From assembly GCA_003535955.1 (NCBI GenBank), contig DPZM01000247.1, positions 1,530-9,954 of the forward strand: a stretch of 8,425 bases of DNA. Reading direction: 5' to 3'. Position numbers and translations under genes: made by a program. Shown here in pieces: positions 1-7,870 of this stretch. This DNA comes from Lachnospiraceae bacterium (lineage in GTDB: Bacteria > Bacillota > Clostridia > Lachnospirales > Lachnospiraceae). Numbering within the stretch: position 1 is the stretch's first letter; each line of letters starts with the position of its first letter. The notes beneath the pieces were generated by a model that ran no database searches, was not told the DNA's origin, and worked only from the letters and a program-made list of their open reading frames with translations.

Positions 1-596
1 CCGATCAGAAGGTTATGCTTCTTTCTCATATATCTTACGATAGCCTCGTCAAAATCATCGCCGGCTATCTTTACCGAATTACTTACCACGGTACCGCCCA
101 GTGATATAACTGCGATATCCGATGTTCCGCCACCTATATCAACTATCATGTTCCCGCAGGGCTTGCTTATATCGATCCCGGCTCCTATAGCTGCCGCTAT
201 GGGCTCCTCTATGATCTCAACTTCTCTTGCCCCCGCCTGATAAGTGGCATCCTCAACCGCCTTCTTCTCAACCTCCGTTACCTGTGAAGGTACACACACG
301 CTTATCCTTGGCTTACGGAAGGTCTTACGGCCTATCGCCTTCTGGATAAAGTACTTAAGCATCTTCTCGGTAACCGTATAATCGGAAATAACTCCCTGCC
401 TTAAGGGCCTTACCGCTACGATGTTGCCGGGTGTACGTCCAAGCATCAGCCTGGCTTCCTCACCGATAGCCTTGATCTTATTGGTGTCCCTGTCAAAGGC
501 CACTACCGAGGGCTCCTTCAGCACAACACCCTTGCCGTGTATGTAAACCAGAATACTGGCAGTTCCCAAATCTATTCCTATATCTGTATAAACCAT
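1..596 (-). CDS. mreB: Rod shape-determining protein MreB, N-terminal part (3' end outside window)
   Basis: The gene encodes the bacterial actin homologue that polymerises under the cytoplasmic membrane and guides elongasome peptidoglycan synthesis. My translation gives 198 complete codons before the window edge, a bit under 60% of the usual ~340 residues. Seen directly are the phosphate-1 motif DIGIDLGTAS (residues 5-14), the stretch EEPIAAAIGAGI (130-141), the phosphate-2 motif MIVDIGGGTSD (150-160), and AGDDFDEAIVRYMRKKHNLLIG at the cut end, all typical of MreB/Mbl. The ATG at 596 is supported by AGAGG seven bases upstream (604-608). The gene has its own promoter and lies downstream of the uvrA terminator, so it is a separate transcription unit. 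The paralogue Mbl cannot be fully excluded because the C-terminal half is missing. No frameshift is seen in the visible part. Confidence 0.95.
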   Translation of the reverse strand, partial: MVYTDIGIDLGTASILVYIHGKGVVLKEPSVVAFDRDTNKIKAIGEEARLMLGRTPGNIVAVRPLRQGVISDYTVTEKMLKYFIQKAIGRKTFRKPRISVCVPSQVTEVEKKAVEDATYQAGAREVEIIEEPIAAAIGAGIDISKPCGNMIVDIGGGTSDIAVISLGGTVVSNSVKIAGDDFDEAIVRYMRKKHNLLI

Positions 597-617
597 CTTG
601 TTTCCTCTTTCTTCAGG

Positions 618-646
618 GTTTAACTGTTTACATAAATGAGTCAAAC
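618..646 (-). promoter_or_regulatory. Dyad at the mreB transcription start region
   Basis: On the minus strand, GTTTGACT and AGTTAAAC form arms separated by 13 bases. They match at seven of eight positions, and all eight can pair in RNA if one G-U is allowed. The dyad begins four bases after the -10 box and covers the expected transcription start. It could be an operator or, if transcription starts early enough, a short leader hairpin. It is AT-rich, so chance is a real possibility. Confidence 0.25.
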
Positions 647-649
647 TTA

Positions 650-678
650 ATTATAACCCAAACAGGAATATTTTGAAA
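650..678 (-). promoter_or_regulatory. Predicted sigma-A-type promoter of mreB
   Basis: Read on the minus strand, a perfect TATAAT (-10, positions 650-655) is preceded by a 17-base spacer and TTTCAA (673-678), which matches the TTGACA consensus at three of six positions. The leader to the mreB ATG would be about 47 bases. The promoter sits directly after the uvrA terminator, which fits independent expression of mreB. The -10 is strong and the -35 is weak. Confidence 0.6.
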
Positions 679-688
679 GAGGAAGTTA

Positions 689-739
689 AATAAAAAGAAA
701 GCACAGCAAAAGAGATTCCGTCTCCTTAAGTGTGCTTCC
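689..739 (-). terminator. Rho-independent terminator of the STAS-GHKL-uvrA unit
   Basis: On the minus strand GGAAGCACA (731-739) pairs with TGTGCTTTC (697-705) with one mismatch, and an inner GAGA/TCTC stem (721-724 with 712-715) extends the structure. The stem is followed at once by a T-rich tail, TTTCTTTTTATTTA. It lies about 65 bases beyond the uvrA stop and just before the mreB promoter, as expected for a transcript end. A second smaller hairpin lies between it and uvrA: CAGGAT (763-768) pairs with ATCCTG (749-754), without a T-tract. Confidence 0.8.
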
Positions 740-804
740 ATGCTTTATCAGGATTTCCAAATATCCTGTCTCCTGACTTATATATCGGCCCGGGATAAAA
801 ATAC

Positions 805-3672
805 TTAACCCTCTTTTCTTCTTTTCCTGTTCTTCTTAAGCTCCCTCTCTATATACACACCTGTATAAGATCCCTTGGTTTTGGCTACTTCCTCCGGTGT
901 TCCGGTGGCTATGACCCTGCCGCCGCCGTCCCCGCCTTCGGGGCCCATATCGATTATGTAGTCCGCCGTTTTTATCACATCAAGGTTATGCTCTATTACG
1001 ACAACGGTATTGCCGCCCTCGGCAAGCTTGTGGAGGATATCAACGAGCTTGTGGACATCGGCAAAATGCAGCCCTGTAGTAGGTTCGTCAAGTATATATA
1101 TGGTCTTGCCCGTACTCTTCCTTGACAGTTCGGTCGCCAGCTTTATACGCTGGGCTTCACCGCCCGAAAGCGTGGTGGAAGGCTGACCCAGCTTAATGTA
1201 TGAAAGTCCCACATCATATAGGGTTTCTATCTTACGTCTTATGGAAGGCAGGTTCTCGAAGTAGGTCATTGCCTCCTCAACCGTCATGTCAAGGACATCG
1301 TATATGTTCTTACCCTTATATCTCACATCAAGGGTTTCCCTGTTGTAACGCTTGCCTCCGCACACTTCGCAGGGTACATATACATCCGGAAGGAAGTGCA
1401 TCTCGATCTTTATTATTCCGTCGCCGGAACATGCTTCGCACCTTCCCCCTTTGACATTAAAGGAGAAACGGCCCTTGGAATAGCCCCTCTCTTTTGCATC
1501 CGAAGTACCTGCGAAAAGGTCCCTGATCTGGTCAAAAACTCCCGTATAGGTTGCGGGATTGGACCTTGGCGTCCTTCCTATGGGGGACTGGTCTATATCT
1601 ATGACCTTATCAAGCTTTTCAACCCCCTGTATCCCCTTATGTTTTCCGGCTATGGTCTTGGCACGGTTCAGCTTCTTGGCCAATGCTTTATACAGTATCT
1701 CATTTATCAGTGAGCTCTTACCCGATCCCGATACTCCCGTTACACAGGTGAATACGCCCAGAGGTATGTCAACGTCTATATCCTTAAGGTTATTCTCGGC
1801 TGCTCCCTTGATCTTAAGCCATCCCTTCGGTTTGCGTCTCTTTTCGGGAACAGGGATAAACTTCCTGCCCGACAGGTACTGGCCGGTTATGGAATCCGGA
1901 TTATCCATGAGTTCCTTCGCCGTACCCGCACATATGACCCGTCCTCCGTGGGCACCCGCCATGGGCCCTATATCCACCACATAGTCAGCCGCCAGCATGG
2001 TGTCCTCATCATGCTCGACAACTATAAGGGAATTGCCCAGATCACGCAGGTCCTTAAGTGCATTAAGCAGCTTGTCATTATCCCTCTGATGAAGGCCTAT
2101 GCTCGGTTCGTCCAATATGTAGGCAACACCCACAAGTCCCGAACCTATCTGGGTTGCAAGGCGGATCCTCTGGGCCTCACCTCCTGACAGTGACCCCGTT
2201 GCCCTTGCAAGCGTAAGGTAGTCAAGGCCGACCTGTACAAGGAAGCTTAAACGCCCCTTTACCTCCTTTATTATCCTTGCGCCGATCAGTTCCTGCTGTT
2301 TTGTCAGCTTGAGCTCATTGAAGAAGTCAAGCGCCCGGCTTATCGAATACGTTGTAACGTCATAAATATTCTTATCCCCGACAGTAACAGCCAGTGCTCC
2401 CGGCTTAAGCCTCCTGCCGCCGCACTCGTTACACGGGGTTATCCTCATATAGGCTTCGTATTCAGCCTTCATGGCATCCGATCCCGTTTCCCGGTACCTT
2501 CTCTCCACATTTTTTATAAGGCCGTCAAAGGCAACATCATATACTCCTTCGCCTCTCTGTCCCTTATAACGGACCTTTACTTCTTCCTTCCCGGTCCCGT
2601 TTATGAGTATATCCTTAACCCTGTCCGGATATTTCTCAAAGGGAGTATTAAGGTCAAAATCATATGCCTCACACAATGCCCTTAAGGTAGCATATGTGAA
2701 GCTCTTGGGATCTGTACACGACTGCCAGCCGGTTACCGCTATCGCGCCCTCCGCGATAGACAGGGACATGTCCGGTATCATGAGATCGATATCGAACTCC
2801 ATCTTATATCCCAGGCCTGCGCACACGGGACAGGCTCCGAACGGGTTGTTGAAGGAGAATGACCTTGGCTCGATCTCGTCGATACTTATATTACAGTCGG
2901 GACAGGCAAAACTCTGGGAGAAAGTTATACTGCCCCCGCCGACAATATCAACCACAGCCAGTCCGTCCGCCAGTTCGAGCACGTTCTCCAAAGAATCGGT
3001 AAGCCTTTTCTCTATACCTTCACGGACCACAAGACGGTCCACGATTATCTCGATATTATGCTTGATATTCTTATCAAGCTTGATCTCCTCGGACAGGTCA
3101 TACTGACTGCCGTCGACCATGACCCTTGCATAACCGCTCTTTGCCGCCCTGTCGAAAACCTTCTCATGCTGTCCCTTACGGCCCCTTACTACAGGAGCAA
3201 GAAGCATGAACTTCGTCCCTTCGGGAAGAGCCATTATGGTATCGACCATCTGGTCAACCGTCTGTTTCACGATTTCCCTTCCGCAGTTCGGACAGTGCGG
3301 TATACCGATCCTTGCATACAAAAGGCGGAGATAATCATAAATCTCCGTCACTGTTCCCACCGTGGATCTGGGGTTTCTGTTGGTCGATTTCTGGTCAATG
3401 GAAATGGCAGGCGGAAGACCCTCTATGCTCTCCACTTCAGGCTTTTCCATCTGACCCAAAAACTGTCTGGCGTAAGAAGACAGCGACTCCATGTACCTTC
3501 GCTGTCCTTCTGCATATATCGTATCAAATGCGAGTGATGACTTCCCGGAACCCGACAGACCCGTCAGGACCACCATCTGGTCTCTGGGTATGTCGATGTC
3601 AATGTCCTTAAGGTTGTGCTCACTCGCTCCACGTATCTTTATGTATTTTCTTCCATCGATCTTAACTGCCAT
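805..3672 (-). CDS. uvrA: Excinuclease ABC subunit A (UvrA)
   Basis: UvrA is the damage-sensing ATPase of nucleotide excision repair. It dimerises, scans DNA with UvrB, and loads UvrB at lesions. The 955 residues match the family's usual length (about 940-960). Visible motifs are Walker [10 protein letters not shown] (38-46), the C4 zinc module with Cys257/260 and Cys281/284, ABC signature [12 protein letters not shown] (495-506), Walker B YILDEPS (518-524), second Walker [10 protein letters not shown] (646-654), the C-terminal zinc finger with Cys745/748 and Cys768/771, second signature [12 protein letters not shown] (835-846), and second Walker B IYILDEPT (858-865). All key residues appear intact. 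The ATG shares one base with the stop codon of the preceding gene (TAATG) and has no clear ribosome binding site, so expression is probably coupled. uvrB, a common neighbour, is absent here; instead two partner-switch-like genes lie upstream. Confidence 0.98.
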   Translation of the reverse strand: MAVKIDGRKYIKIRGASEHNLKDIDIDIPRDQMVVLTGLSGSGKSSLAFDTIYAEGQRRYMESLSSYARQFLGQMEKPEVESIEGLPPAISIDQKSTNRNPRSTVGTVTEIYDYLRLLYARIGIPHCPNCGREIVKQTVDQMVDTIMALPEGTKFMLLAPVVRGRKGQHEKVFDRAAKSGYARVMVDGSQYDLSEEIKLDKNIKHNIEIIVDRLVVREGIEKRLTDSLENVLELADGLAVVDIVGGGSITFSQSFACPDCNISIDEIEPRSFSFNNPFGACPVCAGLGYKMEFDIDLMIPDMSLSIAEGAIAVTGWQSCTDPKSFTYATLRALCEAYDFDLNTPFEKYPDRVKDILINGTGKEEVKVRYKGQRGEGVYDVAFDGLIKNVERRYRETGSDAMKAEYEAYMRITPCNECGGRRLKPGALAVTVGDKNIYDVTTYSISRALDFFNELKLTKQQELIGARIIKEVKGRLSFLVQVGLDYLTLARATGSLSGGEAQRIRLATQIGSGLVGVAYILDEPSIGLHQRDNDKLLNALKDLRDLGNSLIVVEHDEDTMLAADYVVDIGPMAGAHGGRVICAGTAKELMDNPDSITGQYLSGRKFIPVPEKRRKPKGWLKIKGAAENNLKDIDVDIPLGVFTCVTGVSGSGKSSLINEILYKALAKKLNRAKTIAGKHKGIQGVEKLDKVIDIDQSPIGRTPRSNPATYTGVFDQIRDLFAGTSDAKERGYSKGRFSFNVKGGRCEACSGDGIIKIEMHFLPDVYVPCEVCGGKRYNRETLDVRYKGKNIYDVLDMTVEEAMTYFENLPSIRRKIETLYDVGLSYIKLGQPSTTLSGGEAQRIKLATELSRKSTGKTIYILDEPTTGLHFADVHKLVDILHKLAEGGNTVVVIEHNLDVIKTADYIIDMGPEGGDGGGRVIATGTPEEVAKTKGSYTGVYIERELKKNRKRRKEG

Positions 3673-4295
3673 TATAAAGTGATACGCATTTCAACCGTAT
3701 TCTTCTTAACTCCCACCACTACATCCTTAGCAATGGAAGCCACTATTGATTTCTCAAGCTCATCCCATTCATACCGGGCATCATCCGAATCATCCTTGGC
3801 ATCATCCAATGCCGACCTGTAATTGGACAGAGACCAGAATGACAGATATCCGAGAGCCAGAGGATCGGCTGTCGTCGGAGTCCCGGCATCCATATAACCG
3901 TAATTAACATATCCGCCGTACTCACGGGCCAGCTTAACCGTTTCCTCATAGTCGGCTATCGCATTCTCATACACTTCCCTGACCTTGGCCATGAAACCGA
4001 CTGCAGCCGCATTCTTGCCCGATGATGAAACCGACAGAAGCTCCCGCTTCTTTTCAATGTCCATATCAGTCTTGGCTTCAAGTATAACCTGATACCCCTT
4101 GTCATCCTTGTCAAGCTTGAGCAATGCATCATATTCGCCTGTCATTGCAGCGAACATTCCCAGAGTCTCTTCGACAACAAGCCTTAAATGGATCGCCTGC
4201 TTGCCTCCGAGGCCCTCATCTTCGACATACCTGTCAACCATGGCAAGCGCTTCTTCCGTCCTTGCCTCGGTATTGTTCACATATAATTCCTTCAT
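3672..4295 (-). CDS. RsbW-like protein with degenerate GHKL ATPase fold (putative)
   Basis: This 207-residue soluble protein is not confidently recognised. Its shape recalls the anti-sigma kinases RsbW/SpoIIAB: a helix [12 protein letters not shown] (37-48) resembles their N-box helix, and the end [18 protein letters not shown] (190-207) resembles their last strand. However, the N-box Asn is replaced (Met47 by my alignment), no DxGxG box follows the strand at about 68-80, and no glycine-rich ATP lid is obvious. A Tyr/Asp/Glu-rich segment (about 112-185) makes it longer than typical RsbW (about 145-160). It follows a STAS gene by about 60 bases and overlaps uvrA by one base, so a STAS-binding role is inferred. 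The ATG at 4295 has AGCAGGTG upstream with AGG five bases away; a GTG at 4301 would add two residues. It may instead belong to an unrelated family. Confidence 0.6.
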   Translation of the reverse strand: MKELYVNNTEARTEEALAMVDRYVEDEGLGGKQAIHLRLVVEETLGMFAAMTGEYDALLKLDKDDKGYQVILEAKTDMDIEKKRELLSVSSSGKNAAAVGFMAKVREVYENAIADYEETVKLAREYGGYVNYGYMDAGTPTTADPLALGYLSFWSLSNYRSALDDAKDDSDDARYEWDELEKSIVASIAKDVVVGVKKNTVEMRITL

Positions 4296-4334
4296 ATCCA
4301 CCTGCTCATTCCGTGTAGCCTTAATATGTTCCGT

Positions 4335-4354
4335 ATCCCACGGGATCCCGGGAT
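4335..4354 (-). repeat. Overlapping GC-rich palindromes after the STAS gene
   Basis: Two perfect ten-base palindromes overlap here: CGGGATCCCG (4341-4350) and ATCCCGGGAT (4345-4354). A further ATCCC lies at 4335-4339. In RNA, ATCCC and GGGAT arms can pair in several alternative ways. The element sits between the STAS stop codon and the next start. It could stabilise or attenuate the transcript between these genes, but there is no T-tract, so it is not a standard terminator. Confidence 0.4.
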
Positions 4355-4653
4355 TACACTATGTTTAAAATGTCTGAGAATCCCGTCACTTCAAAGATCT
4401 CACGTATGTCATCATTGGCACCGCGTACGATCATCTCTCCCTGCTTGTTCATGATCTTCTGCATTGACAGAAGTACACGAAGACCGGCCGATGAAATGTA
4501 CTGCAGGTCATTCATGTCAAATTCAAGCTCCGTTACACCTTCAAGAGAATCCTTTAATTCTCCTTCAAGCTGCGGTGCGGTTGTAGTGTCAAGCCTTCCT
4601 TCAAGCTTTACCTTAAGAGCAGTTCCGTTTGTTTCCTTGTTAATGTTAAGCAT
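4354..4653 (-). CDS. STAS-domain anti-sigma factor antagonist (RsbV/SpoIIAA-like)
   Basis: This is a 99-residue single STAS domain, the usual length of anti-anti-sigma factors, which bind a partner kinase or anti-sigma protein and are switched off by serine phosphorylation. Visible are the N-terminal strands LKVKLEGRLDTTTAP (13-27), the core strand ELEFDMNDL (42-50), and the phosphorylation loop YISSAGLRVLL (52-62). By alignment with RsbV/SpoIIAA, Ser55 is the phosphorylatable serine, while the usual preceding Asp is Ser54. The ATG at 4653 has an excellent AGGAGGTG (4659-4666) five bases upstream. It is the first gene after a predicted promoter and is followed by the RsbW-like gene and uvrA. 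No sigma factor gene is adjacent, so its partner may be the next gene or a distant protein. The family call is firm; the pathway is unknown. Confidence 0.9.
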   Translation of the reverse strand: MLNINKETNGTALKVKLEGRLDTTTAPQLEGELKDSLEGVTELEFDMNDLQYISSAGLRVLLSMQKIMNKQGEMIVRGANDDIREIFEVTGFSDILNIV

Positions 4654-4687
4654 GTCTCCACCTCCTGAAAACTTAATAGCTTATTAG

Positions 4688-4716
4688 AATATACCAAAAT
4701 TTGACATTTATAGCAA
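4688..4716 (-). promoter_or_regulatory. Predicted promoter of the STAS-GHKL-uvrA operon
   Basis: On the minus strand TTGCTA (-35, 4711-4716) is followed by a 17-base spacer and TATATT (-10, 4688-4693). The leader to the STAS ATG is about 30 bases. A small dyad, TAATA-N3-TATTA (4674-4686), lies right at the expected start point and could be an operator. No convincing terminator separates this promoter from the T-component gene: a 7-bp AAGAAGT/ACTTCTT stem at 4715-4745 lacks a T-tract, so some read-through from the transporter operon is possible. Confidence 0.6.
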
Positions 4717-4743
4717 GAAGTGATTGTATCTTTGTCTTACTTC

Positions 4744-5571
4744 TTACACAAAGGGATTATAGTACCGGCCTCCGTTTATTCCCGACAGCCAGGCTGCAAG
4801 CACAATAAGAAGCCCGCAAAGGATCATCGCGATATAGTCCCATGCCCTGAAGGGGCGGCCCATATACCAGGTTCTCTTCTTATTTTTGCCAAAGCTGCGA
4901 AGTTCCATGGCATTCGATATGGTCTCGATCCTTAGCATACTCGTAAGTATAAGGGGTATGAGTATGGCCGATGCAGCCTTAAGACGGTTTATAATGGATG
5001 TTTTCCCGGTCATTTCAATGCCACGGGCCTGACCTGCCTGGCTTATCTCGTGGTATTGCCTCTGTATATCGGGTATATAGCGGAGGGCAAGAGCCACGGA
5101 ATAGGCAACCGAATATTTTATACCGATCCTGTTTAACGATGCCGCAAATTCGCTGGGGTTTGTTGTCGTCACAAACAACAGTATCACAGGTATGGTGGCC
5201 AGGAATTTAAGGATATAATTCAGGTGGTAAAAGAGCTGTTCCGCAGTAAAGGCATACCTGCCGCTCATACCGAAAAGGAAAGTACAGGTCCCGTAAATCT
5301 CGGTTCCGTGTCTGGGCGAAAAAATATATATGCATATACTGTTTATCACAAGAAAGACCACTGTGAAACCAAACATAAACGAGACATCCTTAAAGCGTAT
5401 ACGTCCAACATAAAAAAGGATGATCCCTGCCACGGTCATCCCCGCAAGCATACGGGTATCATAGGTTGACATGGCTGCGAAGCTCCACAGCATAAGGCAG
5501 ACGAACTTGGTCGCACCGGTAAGTGAATGTATGGGAGATGGACGGTCAATGTAATTAAAGAGGTTTATCAT
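4744..5571 (-). CDS. ECF transporter transmembrane T component (EcfT/CbiQ family)
   Basis: This is the 275-residue membrane scaffold of an energy-coupling factor importer. It links the ATPases to the substrate-binding S component. Hydrophobic segments are seen at about 22-36, 41-56, 65-84, 119-135, 153-165, 199-213 and 245-262. The cytoplasmic coupling region holds the diagnostic QARGIE motif (Ala182-Arg183-Gly184), and a variant second motif AMELRSFG (221-228) lies where many relatives have a second Ala-Arg-Gly. I chose the ATG at 5571 because GGAGGG (5577-5582) lies five bases upstream; the in-frame ATG at 5592 has no such site. The gene then overlaps the ATPase gene by 17 bases, supporting co-translation. 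It is the last gene of the S-A-T operon. Its dedicated neighbours suggest a stand-alone (group I) system, not a shared module. Confidence 0.9.
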   Translation of the reverse strand: MINLFNYIDRPSPIHSLTGATKFVCLMLWSFAAMSTYDTRMLAGMTVAGIILFYVGRIRFKDVSFMFGFTVVFLVINSICIYIFSPRHGTEIYGTCTFLFGMSGRYAFTAEQLFYHLNYILKFLATIPVILLFVTTTNPSEFAASLNRIGIKYSVAYSVALALRYIPDIQRQYHEISQAGQARGIEMTGKTSIINRLKAASAILIPLILTSMLRIETISNAMELRSFGKNKKRTWYMGRPFRAWDYIAMILCGLLIVLAAWLSGINGGRYYNPFV

Positions 5572-7282
5572 TTCTTCCCTCCGATCTCTCATATTGTATA
5601 AAGCTTTTCACAAAATCAGACCCATCCCCGATCCCGCACTTAAGTGCCAGTTCATACAGGGATGTCTCCTTAAGAGATGCCTCGGATATCACCTCACGGT
5701 CCGTTAAGATGTTATAGCACTTATCATCTGCTATGACGCTTCCGTGTGAGAATACGATGGCCCTGTCCGCATATTCAAGCATAAGGTGCATGTCATGAGT
5801 GACCATAAGAACGGTTATACCGGTCCTGTTCAGTTCTTTCAGGAACTCCATTATTTCGGTATAATGGCGATAATCCTGCCCCGCCGTCGGTTCGTCAAGG
5901 ATTATCATATCCGGTTCCAGTGTGAGAATGGAGGCTATTGTAACCCTCTTTTTCTGGCCGTAGCTGAGTGCCGATACCGGCCATTTACGCATGCGCCACA
6001 GGCCGCATATCCTGAGCGCCGCTTCAACCCTGGCCTCTACCTCACCTTCATCAATCCCCCTGTTCCTTAAACCGAGGGCTACTTCATCGTATATGAACAC
6101 CTTGGAGATCATCTGGTTGGGATTCTGCATTACATAGCCGATGTTTTCAGCCCTCTCCTTGATACTCAGGTCTTTAATGTCTTTCCCCTTGTAGTATATC
6201 GTTCCGCCGGTTTCCTTCTCGAATCCGCATATGACCTTTGCAAAGGTTGACTTTCCGGCCCCGTTGGTGCCGACTATCGCCGTCATCTCTCCCTTGTTTA
6301 TCAAAAGGGTAATTCCCCTCAGAGCATGTACTTTACCGTTCTCATAAGTAAAATCAAGCTTATCCGTCCTTAAGAGTTCACCCTTAGGTTCCGGCTCTGC
6401 CTTGGCAGCGGTGTTTCCGTACCAGGTCCGCACCCTTTCCTTATCCTCTTCCTTAAGCTCTATGGTTTTTAAGGATGAAGGCTTTATTCCGGGTTTTATC
6501 TCAACTCCGGCATACTTAAGTGCCGTGATATAAAGCGGCTCTCTTATCCCGCACTCCTTAAGGAGGCTGCCGGACAGAATCTCATCGGCACTCATATCCG
6601 CCCTTATCGCCCCCTCGTACATAAGCACTATCCTGTCCACGCTTTTATGCAGGACATCTTCCAGCCTGTGTTCAACTATGATGACAGCGGCACCTGTCTC
6701 TTCCTGCATCCTGTCTATAAGCTCAATGGCTCCTTTGCCCGTAGCCGGATCAAGGTTGGCAAGAGGTTCATCGAATATAAGGATATCAACATCATCAACC
6801 AGAATGCCCGCGACCGAAACCCTCTGCTTCTGTCCTCCGGAGAGTTCACCGGGGGCATGGGTAAGAAAGCCGTCAATATCAACCATTGCGGCCACACTCT
6901 TAACCCGGTCATGAAGCCCGGGCTCACCTACACAGTCATTCTCAAGGGCAAAGGCGATGTCCTCGGCAACAGTCATACCCACGAACTGGGCATCGGAATC
7001 CTGCAGGACGGTTCCCACGGTCTTTGATATCTCAAAAAGACTTAAATCCCTTGTCTCCCTGCCCTTTATCTTAAGGCTTCCGGATATCTCCCCCTTATAG
7101 GAAAAGGGTATGAGTCCGTTGATACAGTGGATCAGGGTGGACTTGCCGCAGCCCGACGGACCTGCGATTAAAACACGCTCACCCCGGCGCAGCGTAAGAT
7201 TGATATCCGTAAGCGTCGGGGTGGCCTGTGCATTGTATTGAAAACCGAAATTATTAAATTCAAGAAGAATATCGTCTTCCAC
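5555..7282 (-). CDS. ECF transporter fused double ATPase (EcfA1-EcfA2 type)
   Basis: This 575-residue cytoplasmic protein carries two complete ABC ATPase domains and powers the importer. Domain 1 has Walker A GPSGCGKST (41-49), Q-loop Gln94, signature LSGGQKQR (147-154), Walker B ILIFDEP (167-173) and switch His205. A linker of about 60 charged residues (about 245-303) follows. Domain 2 has Walker A GTNGAGKST (338-346), Q-loop Gln386, signature LSYGQKKR (439-446), Walker B MIILDEP (459-465) and switch His496. The second signature has Tyr in place of the first Gly, a variant I recall from this family. The start is a GTG placed directly after the S-component stop, with AGAGGA four bases upstream; no nearby ATG is available. 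Length and layout resemble YkoD-like and pneumococcal SP_0483-like fused ATPases. Confidence 0.93.
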   Translation of the reverse strand: MEDDILLEFNNFGFQYNAQATPTLTDINLTLRRGERVLIAGPSGCGKSTLIHCINGLIPFSYKGEISGSLKIKGRETRDLSLFEISKTVGTVLQDSDAQFVGMTVAEDIAFALENDCVGEPGLHDRVKSVAAMVDIDGFLTHAPGELSGGQKQRVSVAGILVDDVDILIFDEPLANLDPATGKGAIELIDRMQEETGAAVIIVEHRLEDVLHKSVDRIVLMYEGAIRADMSADEILSGSLLKECGIREPLYITALKYAGVEIKPGIKPSSLKTIELKEEDKERVRTWYGNTAAKAEPEPKGELLRTDKLDFTYENGKVHALRGITLLINKGEMTAIVGTNGAGKSTFAKVICGFEKETGGTIYYKGKDIKDLSIKERAENIGYVMQNPNQMISKVFIYDEVALGLRNRGIDEGEVEARVEAALRICGLWRMRKWPVSALSYGQKKRVTIASILTLEPDMIILDEPTAGQDYRHYTEIMEFLKELNRTGITVLMVTHDMHLMLEYADRAIVFSHGSVIADDKCYNILTDREVISEASLKETSLYELALKCGIGDGSDFVKSFIQYERSEGRNDKPL

Positions 7283-7834
7283 TTAATCCTCTTCCTTAAG
7301 GCTCCCCTTCTTGGGAATGGCTGCCGAATAAGCGATGCATAAAAGAGTTCCGACAACAGCTGTAGTAACGATGTTAACGCCTGCGCTTACAAGGCCCTGG
7401 ACAAATACCTTGTTGGCGGGTTCGGCATATATGACTATGTCAAGTACCGGTGCTATCACGGCCCAGGCCAGAACATGACCGATGAGCTGACCTACATTGA
7501 ACCTTACGATGTCAGCCTTCTCGAACTGTCCCTCATCTATCTTGAGCTTGCCAGAGAGCACACCTACAATGCATCCGAAAACAGCCGATGATATCACCCA
7601 GCTCCACCATACTCCCCAGCCATAGGAAAAGTCGATAAAGAAATGGCCGATGAGACCTGCCAGAAGACCTGCAACGGGTCCGAATACGGCAGCGATAAAG
7701 GCGAGCAGGCCGTACTGCAGGGAAATGTTGGTGTTGGGAATACCGCTCGGTATCGCAACGAACCTTCCCAGTACGAAGAATAAAGCAGCTCCTATACCGG
7801 TTGCAACAATGTGTTTAACTCCGAATTTCATCAT
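7283..7834 (-). CDS. ECF transporter S component, UPF0397 family (substrate unknown)
   Basis: This 183-residue integral membrane protein is the substrate-capture subunit. Hydrophobic segments lie at about 9-27, 41-63, 76-95, 114-134 and 145-170, with a possible sixth near 64-72. Family-like stretches are HIVATGIGAALFFVLG (8-23), IPNTNISLQYGLLA (32-45), FGPVAGLLAGLIGHF (51-65), WWSWVISSAVFG (76-87) and APVLDIVIYAEPANKVFVQGL (128-148), which match my memory of the UPF0397 proteins (pneumococcal SP_0482 type). The wider Pfam family is named for riboflavin transport, but I know of no demonstrated substrate for this branch. The ATG at 7834 has AAAGGAGGA (7842-7850), with eight bases between GGAGG and the start; a second ATG follows at 7831. 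It is the first gene of the operon and abuts the ATPase gene. The membrane role is firm; the substrate is open. Confidence 0.9.
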   Translation of the reverse strand: MMKFGVKHIVATGIGAALFFVLGRFVAIPSGIPNTNISLQYGLLAFIAAVFGPVAGLLAGLIGHFFIDFSYGWGVWWSWVISSAVFGCIVGVLSGKLKIDEGQFEKADIVRFNVGQLIGHVLAWAVIAPVLDIVIYAEPANKVFVQGLVSAGVNIVTTAVVGTLLCIAYSAAIPKKGSLKEED

Positions 7835-7841
7835 GTCTCTA

Positions 7842-7850
7842 TCCTCCTTT
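7842..7850 (-). promoter_or_regulatory. Ribosome binding site of the S-component gene
   Basis: AAAGGAGGA on the minus strand, with its GGAGG core eight bases before the ATG at 7834 and eleven before the adjacent ATG at 7831. The spacing favours the upstream ATG as the start. Confidence 0.75.
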
Positions 7851-7870
7851 GCATTTAAACTGCTCCTAAA

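Noticed and set aside
1200..3682. Many plus-strand open frames opposite uvrA, up to 167 codons
   Set aside because: They are antisense to a fully conserved UvrA, show no family resemblance and lack good ribosome binding sites.
4701..4730. Plus-strand TTGACA (4701-4706) as a promoter firing toward the T-component gene
   Set aside because: No good -10 at 16-18 bases (only TTGTAT at 17), and transcription would be antisense to the operon; it overlaps the minus-strand promoter by AT-rich chance.
4715..4745. AAGAAGT/ACTTCTT hairpin as terminator of the ECF operon
   Set aside because: Only seven AT-rich pairs, a 17-base loop and no T-tract after it; too weak to call.
5572..5592. Longer T-component start at the ATG at 5592
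   Set aside because: No ribosome binding site upstream of it, whereas the ATG at 5571 has GGAGGG at ideal spacing.
7168..7356. Minus-strand 62-codon frame across the S/ATPase gene junction
   Set aside because: It overlaps two well-supported genes in another frame and shows no recognisable domain.
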